64,000 bases of DNA from JAOUEA01 sp963825685. Its GTDB lineage: Bacteria; Actinomycetota; UBA4738; HRBIN12. Below the pieces are notes generated by a model. That model was not told the DNA's origin. It saw only the letters and a list, made by a program, of their open reading frames with translations, and searched no databases. Of this stretch, positions 1 through 7,527 are shown one piece after another; the first letter of the stretch is position 1; the number at the start of each line of letters is the position of its first letter. The stretch is from assembly GCA_963825685.1 (NCBI GenBank), contig CAWGUD010000033.1, forward strand, positions 62,001 through 126,000, written 5' to 3'. A program made the position numbers and the translations under genes.

Positions 1-421
1 ACGGGTCGGAGACGTCGACCGTGAGCGGTCCCAACCGATACCGACCACGGGTCTGCGGCAGCACCGTATAGGCCACGCCTTGCGAGCCTTTCCCCGGCAG
101 ACCCGAGACGACGAGGCGCGCCGGGCGCCCGAGCGCGGCCGGCAGGCGATCCTCGACGAGGAGCACCGGTGAGGGCACCGGCGACGCGTTCTCGACGTCG
201 AGGCGCACGGTGACGCGCGTGCCCGGCGCCACTCGAACGTCGGACAAGCGGCGGCGGATCCGGAGCCTCGTGTGCCCCCATCGCACGAACGCGCCGGCGA
301 GGAACGGCAACGCGACGAGGCCGATGCCGACGACCTCCATCCCCGACGACCCGACGACCCGGGCCGCGACCCACATCGCAAGGCCGACGCCGAAGACGAC
401 GAGTCCCCGGCCCGACGGCAT
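1..421 (-). CDS. DUF58 domain protein, N-terminal part (runs off window)
   Basis: About 140 residues of a minus-strand protein are visible. Its ATG overlaps the MoxR stop by one base (TGATG). Two hydrophobic segments near the N-terminus (GLVVFGVGLAMWVAARVV and MEVVGIGLVALPFLAGAFV) are followed by a beta-rich stretch with conserved patterns such as GRYRLGPLTV. This is the usual architecture of DUF58 proteins, which are encoded directly after MoxR ATPases and are thought to act with them in folding or assembling other proteins. The pairing and one-base overlap support a common operon. The vWA-like C-terminal half lies beyond position 1, so the full domain cannot be confirmed here. Confidence 0.75.
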   Translation of the reverse strand, partial: MPSGRGLVVFGVGLAMWVAARVVGSSGMEVVGIGLVALPFLAGAFVRWGHTRLRIRRRLSDVRVAPGTRVTVRLDVENASPVPSPVLLVEDRLPAALGRPARLVVSGLPGKGSQGVAYTVLPQTRGRYRLGPLTVDVSDP

Positions 422-1455
422 CAGGGGTTCTCCGCGACCGGCACCGGCACCTCGGCGAGGATCTCCTGGAGCACGACCTCGGTCGAGCGGCCGGTCATGA
501 CGGCGTCGGCCGTCACGATGATGCGGTGCCCGAGGACGGGAACAGCGAGCGCCTTGACGTCGTCGGGGATCACGAAGTCACGCTCGTCGGCCGCGGCGTA
601 GGCACGGGCGGCCCGCAGGATCATCAGGGATGCGCGGGGACTCGCGCCGAGGTACACGTCGCCGTGGCGACGGGTCGCCTCGACGAGATCGACGATGTAT
701 CGGCGCAGAGCCGGCGCGACGTGCACCCGGCGCGCCTGCTCGATCATCTCCGCGACCCCCGGGGCGTCACTGACCGGCCCGATCTCCTCGAGTGGTTGGG
801 CGCCGGCGGTGTGACTCGCGAGGATCTCGGTCTCGATCTCGATGCTCGGATACCCGATCGACAGGCGGAGCATGAAGCGGTCGAGCTGCGCCTCGGGGAG
901 GGGGTAGGTGCCCTCGTGCTCGATCGGGTTCTGCGTCGCGATCACCATGAACGGCGTGCCCAGCGGATGGGTCTCGGTGTCGACCGTGACCTGACGCTCC
1001 TCCATGCATTCCAGCAGGGCCGACTGGGTCTTCGGCGAGGCCCGGTTGATCTCGTCGCCCAACACGATGTTGGCGAAGATCGCGCCCGGCTTGAACTCGA
1101 AGTCGCGCTGCTCCTGGTTGAAGACGTTGACGCCGGTCACGTCGGTGGGCAGCAGATCCGGGGTGAACTGGATGCGGCGGAACGAGCAGTCGATCGAGCG
1201 GGCGATCGACTTCGCGAGCATCGTCTTGCCGACGCCGGGCACGTCCTCGATCAGCAGGTGCCCCTCGGCGATGAGCGCGACGAGCGCGAGCCGGATCTCC
1301 GCGTGCTTGCCGCGCACGACCCGTTCGACGTTCGTCTCGATCTCATGGAACCGAGCGGCGAACCGCGTCCAGTCCTGGGACCGTTCCTCGACCTCCACCG
1401 GCACCTCCGACCCGTTCGCTGTACCCCGAGGCAACCCGCTCATCGTACGCCACAT
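421..1455 (-). CDS. MoxR-family AAA+ ATPase
   Basis: A 344-residue MoxR ATPase. Walker A (VPGVGKT) lies near residues 72-78, Walker B (LGDEINRASP) near 132-141, and the sensor-1 stretch ATQNP near 173-177. The C-terminal helical lid is present (GASPRASL, IPDDVKALAVPVLGHRI). MoxR proteins are cytosolic chaperone-like ATPases that work with a DUF58/vWA partner, which is the next gene in this operon. The annotated ATG may be too early: a second ATG four codons downstream and other in-frame starts precede the conserved region, which only begins around residue 35. The client protein cannot be inferred. Confidence 0.9.
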   Translation of the reverse strand: MWRTMSGLPRGTANGSEVPVEVEERSQDWTRFAARFHEIETNVERVVRGKHAEIRLALVALIAEGHLLIEDVPGVGKTMLAKSIARSIDCSFRRIQFTPDLLPTDVTGVNVFNQEQRDFEFKPGAIFANIVLGDEINRASPKTQSALLECMEERQVTVDTETHPLGTPFMVIATQNPIEHEGTYPLPEAQLDRFMLRLSIGYPSIEIETEILASHTAGAQPLEEIGPVSDAPGVAEMIEQARRVHVAPALRRYIVDLVEATRRHGDVYLGASPRASLMILRAARAYAAADERDFVIPDDVKALAVPVLGHRIIVTADAVMTGRSTEVVLQEILAEVPVPVAENP

Positions 1456-1698
1456 GCCGCGGAAGGCAGATCCGTGACGGCGCCCCGAGACGGGCAGGGG
1501 GAGCAGATGCGAGCAAGTTCCCGCAAGAGACGGCGAGGTCGTGCCGGCGATGTGTGCGGCGACCGGGCCGATGCTCGCGGACGCCCCGCGCGGCCCCTAT
1601 TCGCAACTCCAGGCATCGCGCTCGACCCGGTCGCCGCACCGAGAGATTACACGGATGTGATTCCCCCCGTCGAGACCCCGAGTCCGCCGAGGCCACCG

Positions 1699-1704
1699 TA
1701 GACT
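1699..1704 (+). promoter_or_regulatory. -10 box TAGACT for leaderless HNH gene
   Basis: TAGACT ends seven bases before the ATG at 1712, with no Shine-Dalgarno sequence between. This spacing predicts transcription starting at the A of the ATG, i.e. a leaderless mRNA, which is common in actinobacteria. No good -35 is visible. The same arrangement recurs in front of several other genes in the window. Confidence 0.5.
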
Positions 1705-1711
1705 GCCCTGC

Positions 1712-2194
1712 ATGGGACGTGCGCTCGTCCTCAACGCGACCGATCTGCCGCTGGCGGTGGTGCCAGCGCGTCGTGCCGTCGTGCTCGTGCTGAAGGAGAA
1801 GGCCGAGGTCGTGCTCTCCAACGGCATGATCTTCCATTCCGAGCGCCTGGTGCTCGAAGCCCCTTCAGTCGTGCGCCTCCGCCGATACGTGCGCGTGCCG
1901 TACCGTCCGCACGCCCCGCTCACGCGCCGTGCCGTCTTCGCCCGGGATGAGTGGGCGTGCCAGTACTGCGGCGCCTCCGCCGAGAACCTCGATCACGTGC
2001 TGCCGCGCTCGCGGGGCGGGATGCACGTGTGGGAGAACGTGGTCGCCGCCTGTCGCCGGTGCAACGCGAAGAAGGAAGACCGCACGCCCGCCGAGGCCGG
2101 CTTCCACCTCGCTCGCCAGCCGTTCGCGCCCCGCGACGGCTTCCACCTCACGCTCGGACATCTCGAGCCGGGCTGGGAAGACTTCCTGATCTAG
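1712..2194 (+). CDS. HNH endonuclease domain protein
   Basis: A 160-residue protein with the compact HNH fold: CQYC near residues 83-86, LDHVLPRSRGG near 93-103, W107-ENVV, and CRRCNAKK near 114-121. The two Cys pairs would bind a structural zinc and the His/Asn residues the catalytic metal. About 70 N-terminal residues (VLNATDLPLAVV...) are shared by a family of small actinobacterial HNH proteins often encoded close to the dcw cluster. The cellular role of that family is not established and no restriction or phage genes are adjacent. The ATG start fits a leaderless transcript. Confidence 0.85.
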   Translation: MGRALVLNATDLPLAVVPARRAVVLVLKEKAEVVLSNGMIFHSERLVLEAPSVVRLRRYVRVPYRPHAPLTRRAVFARDEWACQYCGASAENLDHVLPRSRGGMHVWENVVAACRRCNAKKEDRTPAEAGFHLARQPFAPRDGFHLTLGHLEPGWEDFLI

Positions 2195-2301
2195 TCACGC
2201 CCCCTCCACCCTCGTTCCTCCACCGGTCTTCGGCACCGGTCTTCGGCGCCGGTCGCGGGCCTGCCCGCGTCGTATGTCCTCTACCCGAACACATGTTCAC
2301 G

Positions 2302-2330
2302 TTGACGTGGTGGAGTGATAGTGGCATAAA
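2302..2330 (+). promoter_or_regulatory. Promoter of mraZ / dcw operon
   Basis: TTGACG (2302-2307) and CATAAA (2325-2330) are separated by 17 bases, a good sigma-70 type promoter about 30 bases before the mraZ start. The GTGG repeats listed separately lie within and just downstream of it, which fits autoregulation by MraZ. Confidence 0.6.
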
Positions 2331-2347
2331 CGTGTGGCTTAGTGGAG
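2310..2347 (+). promoter_or_regulatory. Candidate MraZ operator: four GTGG direct repeats
   Basis: GTGGAG (2310), GTGGCA (2321), GTGGCT (2334) and GTGGAG (2342) are direct repeats spaced 11, 13 and 8 bases, located between the -35 box and the mraZ start. MraZ is known to bind short direct repeats with a TGG core upstream of its own gene at roughly helical spacing. The assignment here rests on position and similarity, and the spacing is less regular than in E. coli. Confidence 0.45.
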
Positions 2348-2362
2348 GAAAGGGGAGGAGGC

Positions 2363-2791
2363 GTGGCCGAACTGCTCGGCACGCACAGCTACCAGCTCGA
2401 CCCGAAGGGCAGGGTCTCGCTTCCGGCGAAGTTCCGGGCCGCGTTCGTCGACGGCTGCTGGATCACCGTGGGCCAGGACCGCTGCCTCTACGTCTTCCCC
2501 AGGGCCGAGTGGCAGCGGCGATCCGACGAGGTCGCGTCTTCTCCTCTTTCCGACACGGACGGCCGTGCGTACTCGCGCATGTTCTTCGGCTCCTCCGAGG
2601 AGGCGAAGCTCGACGGTCAGGGGCGGGTCACGATCCCGCAACGCCTTCGGGAAGCCGTCGGCATCGACAAGGACGTCGTGGTGCTCGGCGTGCGCGACCG
2701 CATGGAGATCTGGAACCGCGAGACGCACGAGAGCTACACGGCCGGATTCGCCGATGCGTACCAGACCGGTGCGCTCGAACCCAGGAGGTAG
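2363..2791 (+). CDS. mraZ: Transcriptional regulator MraZ
   Basis: A 142-residue protein with two SpoVT/AbrB-type repeats: LGTHSYQLDPKGRVSLPAKFR near the N-terminus and GSSEEAKLDGQGRVTIPQRLR in the second half. MraZ is a ring-forming DNA-binding protein that represses the dcw operon it heads. The GTG at 2363 is preferred because a strong purine-rich Shine-Dalgarno (GGGGAGGAGG) lies just before it and conservation begins at once. An in-frame GTG at 2342 lies inside the putative operator and is unlikely. It is followed eight bases later by a small membrane-protein gene. Confidence 0.95.
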   Translation: MAELLGTHSYQLDPKGRVSLPAKFRAAFVDGCWITVGQDRCLYVFPRAEWQRRSDEVASSPLSDTDGRAYSRMFFGSSEEAKLDGQGRVTIPQRLREAVGIDKDVVVLGVRDRMEIWNRETHESYTAGFADAYQTGALEPRR

Positions 2792-2798
2792 GGCGCAC

Positions 2799-2945
2799 AT
2801 GGCAACGACGGTTCCCGGTCCACGGCGTGTCGAGCCGACCAAGCTCGGCGCGGAGGTTCGACAGAGCTTGTCCCTGATCGGGATGACGGCGCTCACGCTC
2901 CTCGCGTCGATCGGCATCGGCATCCTCGCCGGGCAGCTCGGTTGA
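2799..2945 (+). CDS. Small single-pass membrane protein (48 aa)
   Basis: A 48-residue protein, not recognised. It starts at an ATG with AGGAGG ten bases upstream and stops one base before the rsmH GTG. A charged N-terminal half (GPRRVEPTKLGAEVRQS) precedes one hydrophobic segment, residues 25-47 (MTALTLLASIGIGILAGQLG). Its place between mraZ and rsmH, its good ribosome-binding site and its tight spacing suggest a real gene. It is too short to be FtsL and a separate FtsL-like gene follows rsmH. A role at the membrane in division or wall synthesis is inference from position only. Confidence 0.65.
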   Translation: MATTVPGPRRVEPTKLGAEVRQSLSLIGMTALTLLASIGIGILAGQLG

Positions 2946-2946
2946 C

Positions 2947-3858
2947 GTGGGGGAGCCGGTTGCGACGGGGGCGGCGGCTGACGGGGTCGTGCCGCATGAC
3001 CCCGTCATGGTCGCCGAGGTGGTCCGCTTCCTCGTCGACGACGCCCCGCGCACCGGGACGGTCGTGGACATGACGCTCGGAGCGGGTGGGCACACCGAGG
3101 CGCTGCTGCGCGCGGGCGCCGACCGGGTGATCGGCATCGATCGCGACGCCGAGGCGCGTGCCGTCGCCGACGAGCGGTTGGCCCCGTACGGCGAGCGGTT
3201 CCGCTCGGTCAGGACGACGTTCGACCAGGTGGACGACGAGGTCACCGGCGGGCCCGTGCAGGGCGTGCTGTACGACCTCGGGGTCTCGTCGATGCAGCTC
3301 GACCGGGCCGAGCGCGGGTTCAGCTATCGCGACGACGGTCCGCTCGACATGCGCATGGCGGGCGCCGACGACGACGAGCCCTCGGCCGCCGACCTCGTGA
3401 ACTCGCTGCCCGAAGGTGACCTCGCCGACCTGATCTACGAGCTCGGGGGCGAACGCCACTCGCGCCGCATCGCGCGCGCGATCGTCCGGCGCCGGCCGAT
3501 CACCACCACCGACCAGCTCGCCGGCGTGGTCGTGGGCGCCGTGGGACGACGGCCGGGGGGCCCCCACCCCGCGCGTCGCACGTTCCAGGCGCTCCGCATC
3601 GCGGTCAACCGGGAGATCGAGGAGCTCGCCGCCTCCCTGCCTCAGGCGGTCGGGCTCCTCGCTCCCGGGGGCCGCGTGGTCGTGATCGCGTACCACTCCC
3701 TCGAGGACCGCGTCGTGAAGACGACGTTCCGCGAGGACGACCGCCTCACGGTGCTGACGAAGAAGCCGCTGCGTCCGTCCGAGGAGGAGGTCGCTCGCAA
3801 CCCCCGTGCGCGCAGCGCGATCTTCCGCGCCGCCGAGCGAGCCGAGGCGGCCGCGTGA
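2947..3858 (+). CDS. rsmH: 16S rRNA (cytosine-1402 N4)-methyltransferase RsmH
   Basis: A 303-residue RsmH (MraW). This SAM-dependent enzyme methylates N4 of C1402 in the 16S rRNA P site. The opening HDPVMVAEVV, the SAM-binding DMTLGAGGHTEALL, the GVLYDLGVSSMQLD motif, GGERHSRRIARAIV and the C-terminal AYHSLEDRVVK are all present and the length is normal. It starts at a GTG one base after the small upstream membrane gene and overlaps the next gene by four bases (GTGA), consistent with coupled translation in the dcw operon. Confidence 0.96.
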   Translation: MGEPVATGAAADGVVPHDPVMVAEVVRFLVDDAPRTGTVVDMTLGAGGHTEALLRAGADRVIGIDRDAEARAVADERLAPYGERFRSVRTTFDQVDDEVTGGPVQGVLYDLGVSSMQLDRAERGFSYRDDGPLDMRMAGADDDEPSAADLVNSLPEGDLADLIYELGGERHSRRIARAIVRRRPITTTDQLAGVVVGAVGRRPGGPHPARRTFQALRIAVNREIEELAASLPQAVGLLAPGGRVVVIAYHSLEDRVVKTTFREDDRLTVLTKKPLRPSEEEVARNPRARSAIFRAAERAEAAA

Positions 3859-4283
3859 GCGTTCCCGCACGGAACCTCCCCGTACCCCGGTCGCCCGCGC
3901 GCACGGCGCGACCCGCGGTGCGCCCGACACCCTCCACCCCTCCCCAGCGTCGGGCGCACCGCGGGTCCACCCCGGCGTTCTGGTTCCTCTCGGCGGCGGT
4001 CGTGTCGGCCCTCGTGTTCGTCGTCGTGGGGCTGAACGCGATGGTCGTGAACACGACCTACCGGACCGAGGCGATCGACCAGCGGGTGCAGGCCCTGCAG
4101 GAACGCAACGAGGAGCTCGACATCGAGGTCGCCCGCCTCTCGTCGCCCTCGCGGATCGCGGAATGGGCCGACGTCGTCGGCATGGTCGCGCCCGGTCCCG
4201 GTGAGTCGGTGATCCTGCGGGTGCCGGGTGAGCGCTCGCGCCCGCTCGCCTCGAACGGCGAGGGCGCGCGAGGGGGAGCATGA
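3855..4283 (+). CDS. FtsL-like septum protein
   Basis: A 142-residue bitopic membrane protein. A Pro/Arg-rich cytoplasmic N-terminus (residues 1-40) is followed by one transmembrane helix (about 42-64, FWFLSAAVVSALVFVVVGLNA) and a short extracytoplasmic coiled coil (about 68-98, TYRTEAIDQRVQALQERNEEL). This is the layout of FtsL, which with FtsB and FtsQ activates FtsW-FtsI. The sequence is poorly conserved, as FtsL usually is, so the call rests on topology and on the position between rsmH and ftsI. It overlaps both neighbours by four bases. Confidence 0.75.
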   Translation: MSVPARNLPVPRSPARTARPAVRPTPSTPPQRRAHRGSTPAFWFLSAAVVSALVFVVVGLNAMVVNTTYRTEAIDQRVQALQERNEELDIEVARLSSPSRIAEWADVVGMVAPGPGESVILRVPGERSRPLASNGEGARGGA

Positions 4284-5989
4284 CCCGCCCGCCGGTGACG
4301 AGGCTCATCGCGATGCTCACCTTGATGATGCTCGCCTTCGGCGGCATCGTCGTGCGGTTGGCGTTCCTGCAGGTGCGCGACAACCCCGAGCTCGAGGCGA
4401 TGGGGCTGCAGCAGCGCGTTCGGACGATCACCCTGCCCGCCCAGCGCGGGGAGATCGTCGATCGCTCGGGCGTGCCGCTCGCCGTCACGCGGGAGGCCCG
4501 CGACATCTACGTGGACCCCCGCTACGTCGTCGACCCACGCGCCGAGGCCGAGACGATCGCCGACGTCCTCGATCTGCGCGCCCGGGAGGTGCGGGCGGCG
4601 CTCGAGAGCGACGGCACGTTCGCCTTCATCGACCGGCAGGTCGACCTCGAGGTCGCGGAGGAGCTCGAGAGCCTGTCCCTGCCGGGCATCGGCTTCCTCG
4701 AGGTGCCGAAGCGCTACTACCCGGCCGGGGCACTCGCGGCACAGGTGCTGGGGTTCGTGAACGTCGACGGAGAGGGTGCAGCCGGGCTCGAGAGCGCCTT
4801 CGACGACGTGCTCGCGGGCACGCCGGGAGAGCGAACCGCCGAGATGTCGGCCGACGGGCTGCCGATCTCGAGCGGGCTCGACACGCTCGTCGAACCGGTG
4901 CCCGGCTCGACGATGCACACGACGATCGACCGGCAGATGCAGTACATGGTGCAGGTCGCGCTCGAACGAGCGGTGAAGGCCAACGGGGCCTTGGGCGGCA
5001 CGGCGGTCGTGATGGACCCGGCCACGGGCGAGGTGCTGGCGATGGCCACCTACCCCTGGTTCGACCCCAACGAGTACAGCGAGGCGCCGGTCGAGGCGAT
5101 GCGCAACCGTGCGGTGACCGACGCGTTCGAGCCGGGCTCGGTCAACAAGATCATCACGGCGGCGGCGGCGCTGGAGACCGGGGCCGTCTCACTCGAGGAG
5201 CGGTTCCGCGTGCCCGCGTCGATGAAGGTCGGGCCGTTCACGATCCGTGATTCCCACGAGCATCCGGTCGAGTCGATGACGATCGGGGACATCATCACGG
5301 AGTCGAGCAACATCGGCGCCGCGCTGATCGCCGAGCAGGTGGGGAGCGTGACGCTCGGCTCCTTCATGGAGAAGTTCGGATACGGCAGTCCGACCGGAGT
5401 CGGGTTCCCGGGCGAAGCGGCGGGCGTACTGCTGCCCGGCGAGAGCTGGGACGAGGTGATCCGCGCGACGGTCTCCTACGGTCAGGGCATCTCGGTGACC
5501 CCGCTGCAGATGGCCAACGTCTACGCCACGATCGCGAACGGCGGGCGCTGGATGCAGCCGACGCTCGTGCGCGGCTTCGAGGCACCCGACGGCGCCTTCG
5601 CGGAGGCCGACGCGAGGCGCACCCACCGGATCATCCGCCCCGACACGGCGCAGCTGCTCACGAGCATGCTCGCGTCCGCCGTGGAGGAGGGGACGGGCGT
5701 GAACGCCCAGATCCCCGGCTACCAGGTTGCGGGCAAGACCGGCACCTCGCGCAAGCTCGATGCCTACGGCCACTACGTGCAGCGGTACCACGCCTCGTTC
5801 GCCGGGTTCCTGCCGGCCGCCGACCCTCGCGTGGTGATCGCGGTCTCGATCGACGAGCCCCGCACCGTCTACGGCGGCCTGGCGGCGGCGCCCCTGTTCC
5901 AGGAGATCGCTCGGTACGCGATCCAGCGCCTCGCGATCCCCGCTGCACCCCCGGTGGCCCTGCCGCCGAACGCCTCGGGAACCACCTGA
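4280..5989 (+). CDS. ftsI: Septal peptidoglycan transpeptidase FtsI (class B PBP)
   Basis: A 569-residue class B penicillin-binding protein. An N-terminal signal anchor (LIAMLTLMMLAFGGIVVRLAF) precedes the dimerisation domain (RGEIVDRSGVPLA, FIDRQVD, RYYPAGALAAQVLGFVN) and the transpeptidase domain. The three active-site motifs are S287-V-N-K290, S342-S-N344 and K486-T-G488. It cross-links septal peptidoglycan together with FtsW. There are no PASTA repeats after the catalytic domain. The ATG overlaps the upstream stop by four bases and the TGA overlaps the murE ATG by one base. Confidence 0.95.
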   Translation: MTRPPVTRLIAMLTLMMLAFGGIVVRLAFLQVRDNPELEAMGLQQRVRTITLPAQRGEIVDRSGVPLAVTREARDIYVDPRYVVDPRAEAETIADVLDLRAREVRAALESDGTFAFIDRQVDLEVAEELESLSLPGIGFLEVPKRYYPAGALAAQVLGFVNVDGEGAAGLESAFDDVLAGTPGERTAEMSADGLPISSGLDTLVEPVPGSTMHTTIDRQMQYMVQVALERAVKANGALGGTAVVMDPATGEVLAMATYPWFDPNEYSEAPVEAMRNRAVTDAFEPGSVNKIITAAAALETGAVSLEERFRVPASMKVGPFTIRDSHEHPVESMTIGDIITESSNIGAALIAEQVGSVTLGSFMEKFGYGSPTGVGFPGEAAGVLLPGESWDEVIRATVSYGQGISVTPLQMANVYATIANGGRWMQPTLVRGFEAPDGAFAEADARRTHRIIRPDTAQLLTSMLASAVEEGTGVNAQIPGYQVAGKTGTSRKLDAYGHYVQRYHASFAGFLPAADPRVVIAVSIDEPRTVYGGLAAAPLFQEIARYAIQRLAIPAAPPVALPPNASGTT

Positions 5990-7527
5990 TGGCTACCGGC
6001 CGGCGGCCGGGGGCGCGGGTAAGCTCGGAACCGGTGGCTTCCCCGTCGGTGTCCCCCCCATCCACGCCTGCGTTCCCGCCGATCCCCCTCTCGGCGCTGG
6101 TCGACGCCGTCCCCGACGCCGAACCTCGGGGCGACACGGCGCTCTCGATCCTCGACGTCGCCTACGACTCCCGCGCCGTGGGCACCGGTGCCTTGTTCTG
6201 CTGCGTACGGGGCGCGACGGCCGATGGGCACGACTTCGCTCGCGCCGCGCTCGATGCCGGCGCCGCCGCGCTGGTCGTCGAGCGCTGGCTCGACGTGGCG
6301 GCTCCCCAGGTGCTCGTCCGCTCGGTCCGCGAGGCGATGGGGCCGATCGCGGCCCGGGCGTTCCGTGATCCCGCCGAGGCGATGACGATGCTCGGGGTCA
6401 CCGGGACGAACGGGAAGACCACCACGACGTACCTGCTGGAGGCGATCGCCCGTCGAGCGGGCGTGCGCCCGGGGGTGATCGGCACCACGGGAGCTCGCGC
6501 CGATGGGGAGCCGCTCCCGCTCGACCGCACGACCCCCGAGGCTCCCGATCTGCACCGGCTGCTGGCCCGCATGCGCGACGACGGCGTCGGTCTCGTGGCG
6601 ATGGAGGCGTCCTCGCACGCGCTCGACCAGCACCGGGTCGACGGGGTGATCTACGACGCGGTGGCGTTCACGAACCTCTCGCAGGACCACCTCGACTTCC
6701 ACGCGTCGATGGAGCGGTACTTCGCGGCCAAGTCGGCTCTGTTCACGCCTCGGCACGCTCGCCGGGGACTCGTCAACGCGGACGACCCGTGGGGCCGTCG
6801 ACTGCTGAGGTCGCCCGAGATCCCGGTGTCGACGTTCGCGGTCGACGTCGATGCCGACCTCCGCGCCGTCGACGTCGAGGTCTTCGCGTCCGGGATCGCC
6901 TTCCGCGCCGATGGACTCGCGGTGCGCTCCTCGCTGCGCGGCGCGTTCAACGTCTCGAACTGCCTGGCCGCGATCGCGCTCGGGCGAGCCGTGGGCCTGC
7001 CCGACGCGGCGATCGTCGAAGGCATCGCCGACGTGCGCGACGTGCCGGGCCGGGTGGAGCCGGTCGACGAGGGTCAGGAGTTCCTGGTGGTGGTGGACTA
7101 CGCCCACACGCCGGATAGCATCCTCGGCGTGCTGCAGGCCACGCGCCCGCTGGCCACGGGCCGGCTGATCGTCGTGTTCGGTTGCGGGGGAGACCGCGAC
7201 CACGCCAAGCGACCCTTGATGGGGAAGGCGGCGACCTCGACAGCCGACCTGACGATCATCACCTCGGACAATCCTCGCTCCGAGGATCCGGCCGAGATCA
7301 TCGCCGCGATCGAGCCCGGGGCGGTCGAGGGGGGCGGGGACTACGTGATCGAAGCCGATCGCCGGGCCGCGATCGCCCGCGCCCTGGGAGATGCGGCGCC
7401 CGGCGACGTGGTCGTGATCGCCGGCAAGGGCCACGAGCCGACCCAGGAGATCGCCGGTCGAACGATCGAGTTCGACGATCGTGCCGTCACCCGCGAGGAG
7501 CTCCGAGCGCTCGAGGGGCGCTCATGA
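5989..7527 (+). CDS. murE: UDP-MurNAc-L-Ala-D-Glu:meso-DAP ligase MurE
   Basis: A 512-residue Mur ligase that adds the third stem-peptide residue. The ATP loop GTNGKTTTTYLLEAI lies near residue 138, with HALDQHRVDG, FTNLSQDHLDFH and VVDYAHTPDS further on. The motif DNPR (near residue 427) is the signature of enzymes using meso-diaminopimelate rather than lysine, so the wall should be of the DAP type. The first ~30 residues are low-complexity (Pro/Ser) and a start slightly downstream cannot be excluded. It overlaps ftsI by one base and murF by four. Confidence 0.95.
   Translation: MATGRRPGARVSSEPVASPSVSPPSTPAFPPIPLSALVDAVPDAEPRGDTALSILDVAYDSRAVGTGALFCCVRGATADGHDFARAALDAGAAALVVERWLDVAAPQVLVRSVREAMGPIAARAFRDPAEAMTMLGVTGTNGKTTTTYLLEAIARRAGVRPGVIGTTGARADGEPLPLDRTTPEAPDLHRLLARMRDDGVGLVAMEASSHALDQHRVDGVIYDAVAFTNLSQDHLDFHASMERYFAAKSALFTPRHARRGLVNADDPWGRRLLRSPEIPVSTFAVDVDADLRAVDVEVFASGIAFRADGLAVRSSLRGAFNVSNCLAAIALGRAVGLPDAAIVEGIADVRDVPGRVEPVDEGQEFLVVVDYAHTPDSILGVLQATRPLATGRLIVVFGCGGDRDHAKRPLMGKAATSTADLTIITSDNPRSEDPAEIIAAIEPGAVEGGGDYVIEADRRAAIARALGDAAPGDVVVIAGKGHEPTQEIAGRTIEFDDRAVTREELRALEGRS

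Noticed and set aside
1456..1711. Dyad-like ATTACACGGATGTGATT between moxR and the HNH gene
   Set aside because: The arms match poorly when aligned as an inverted repeat and no promoter spacing fits either gene convincingly.
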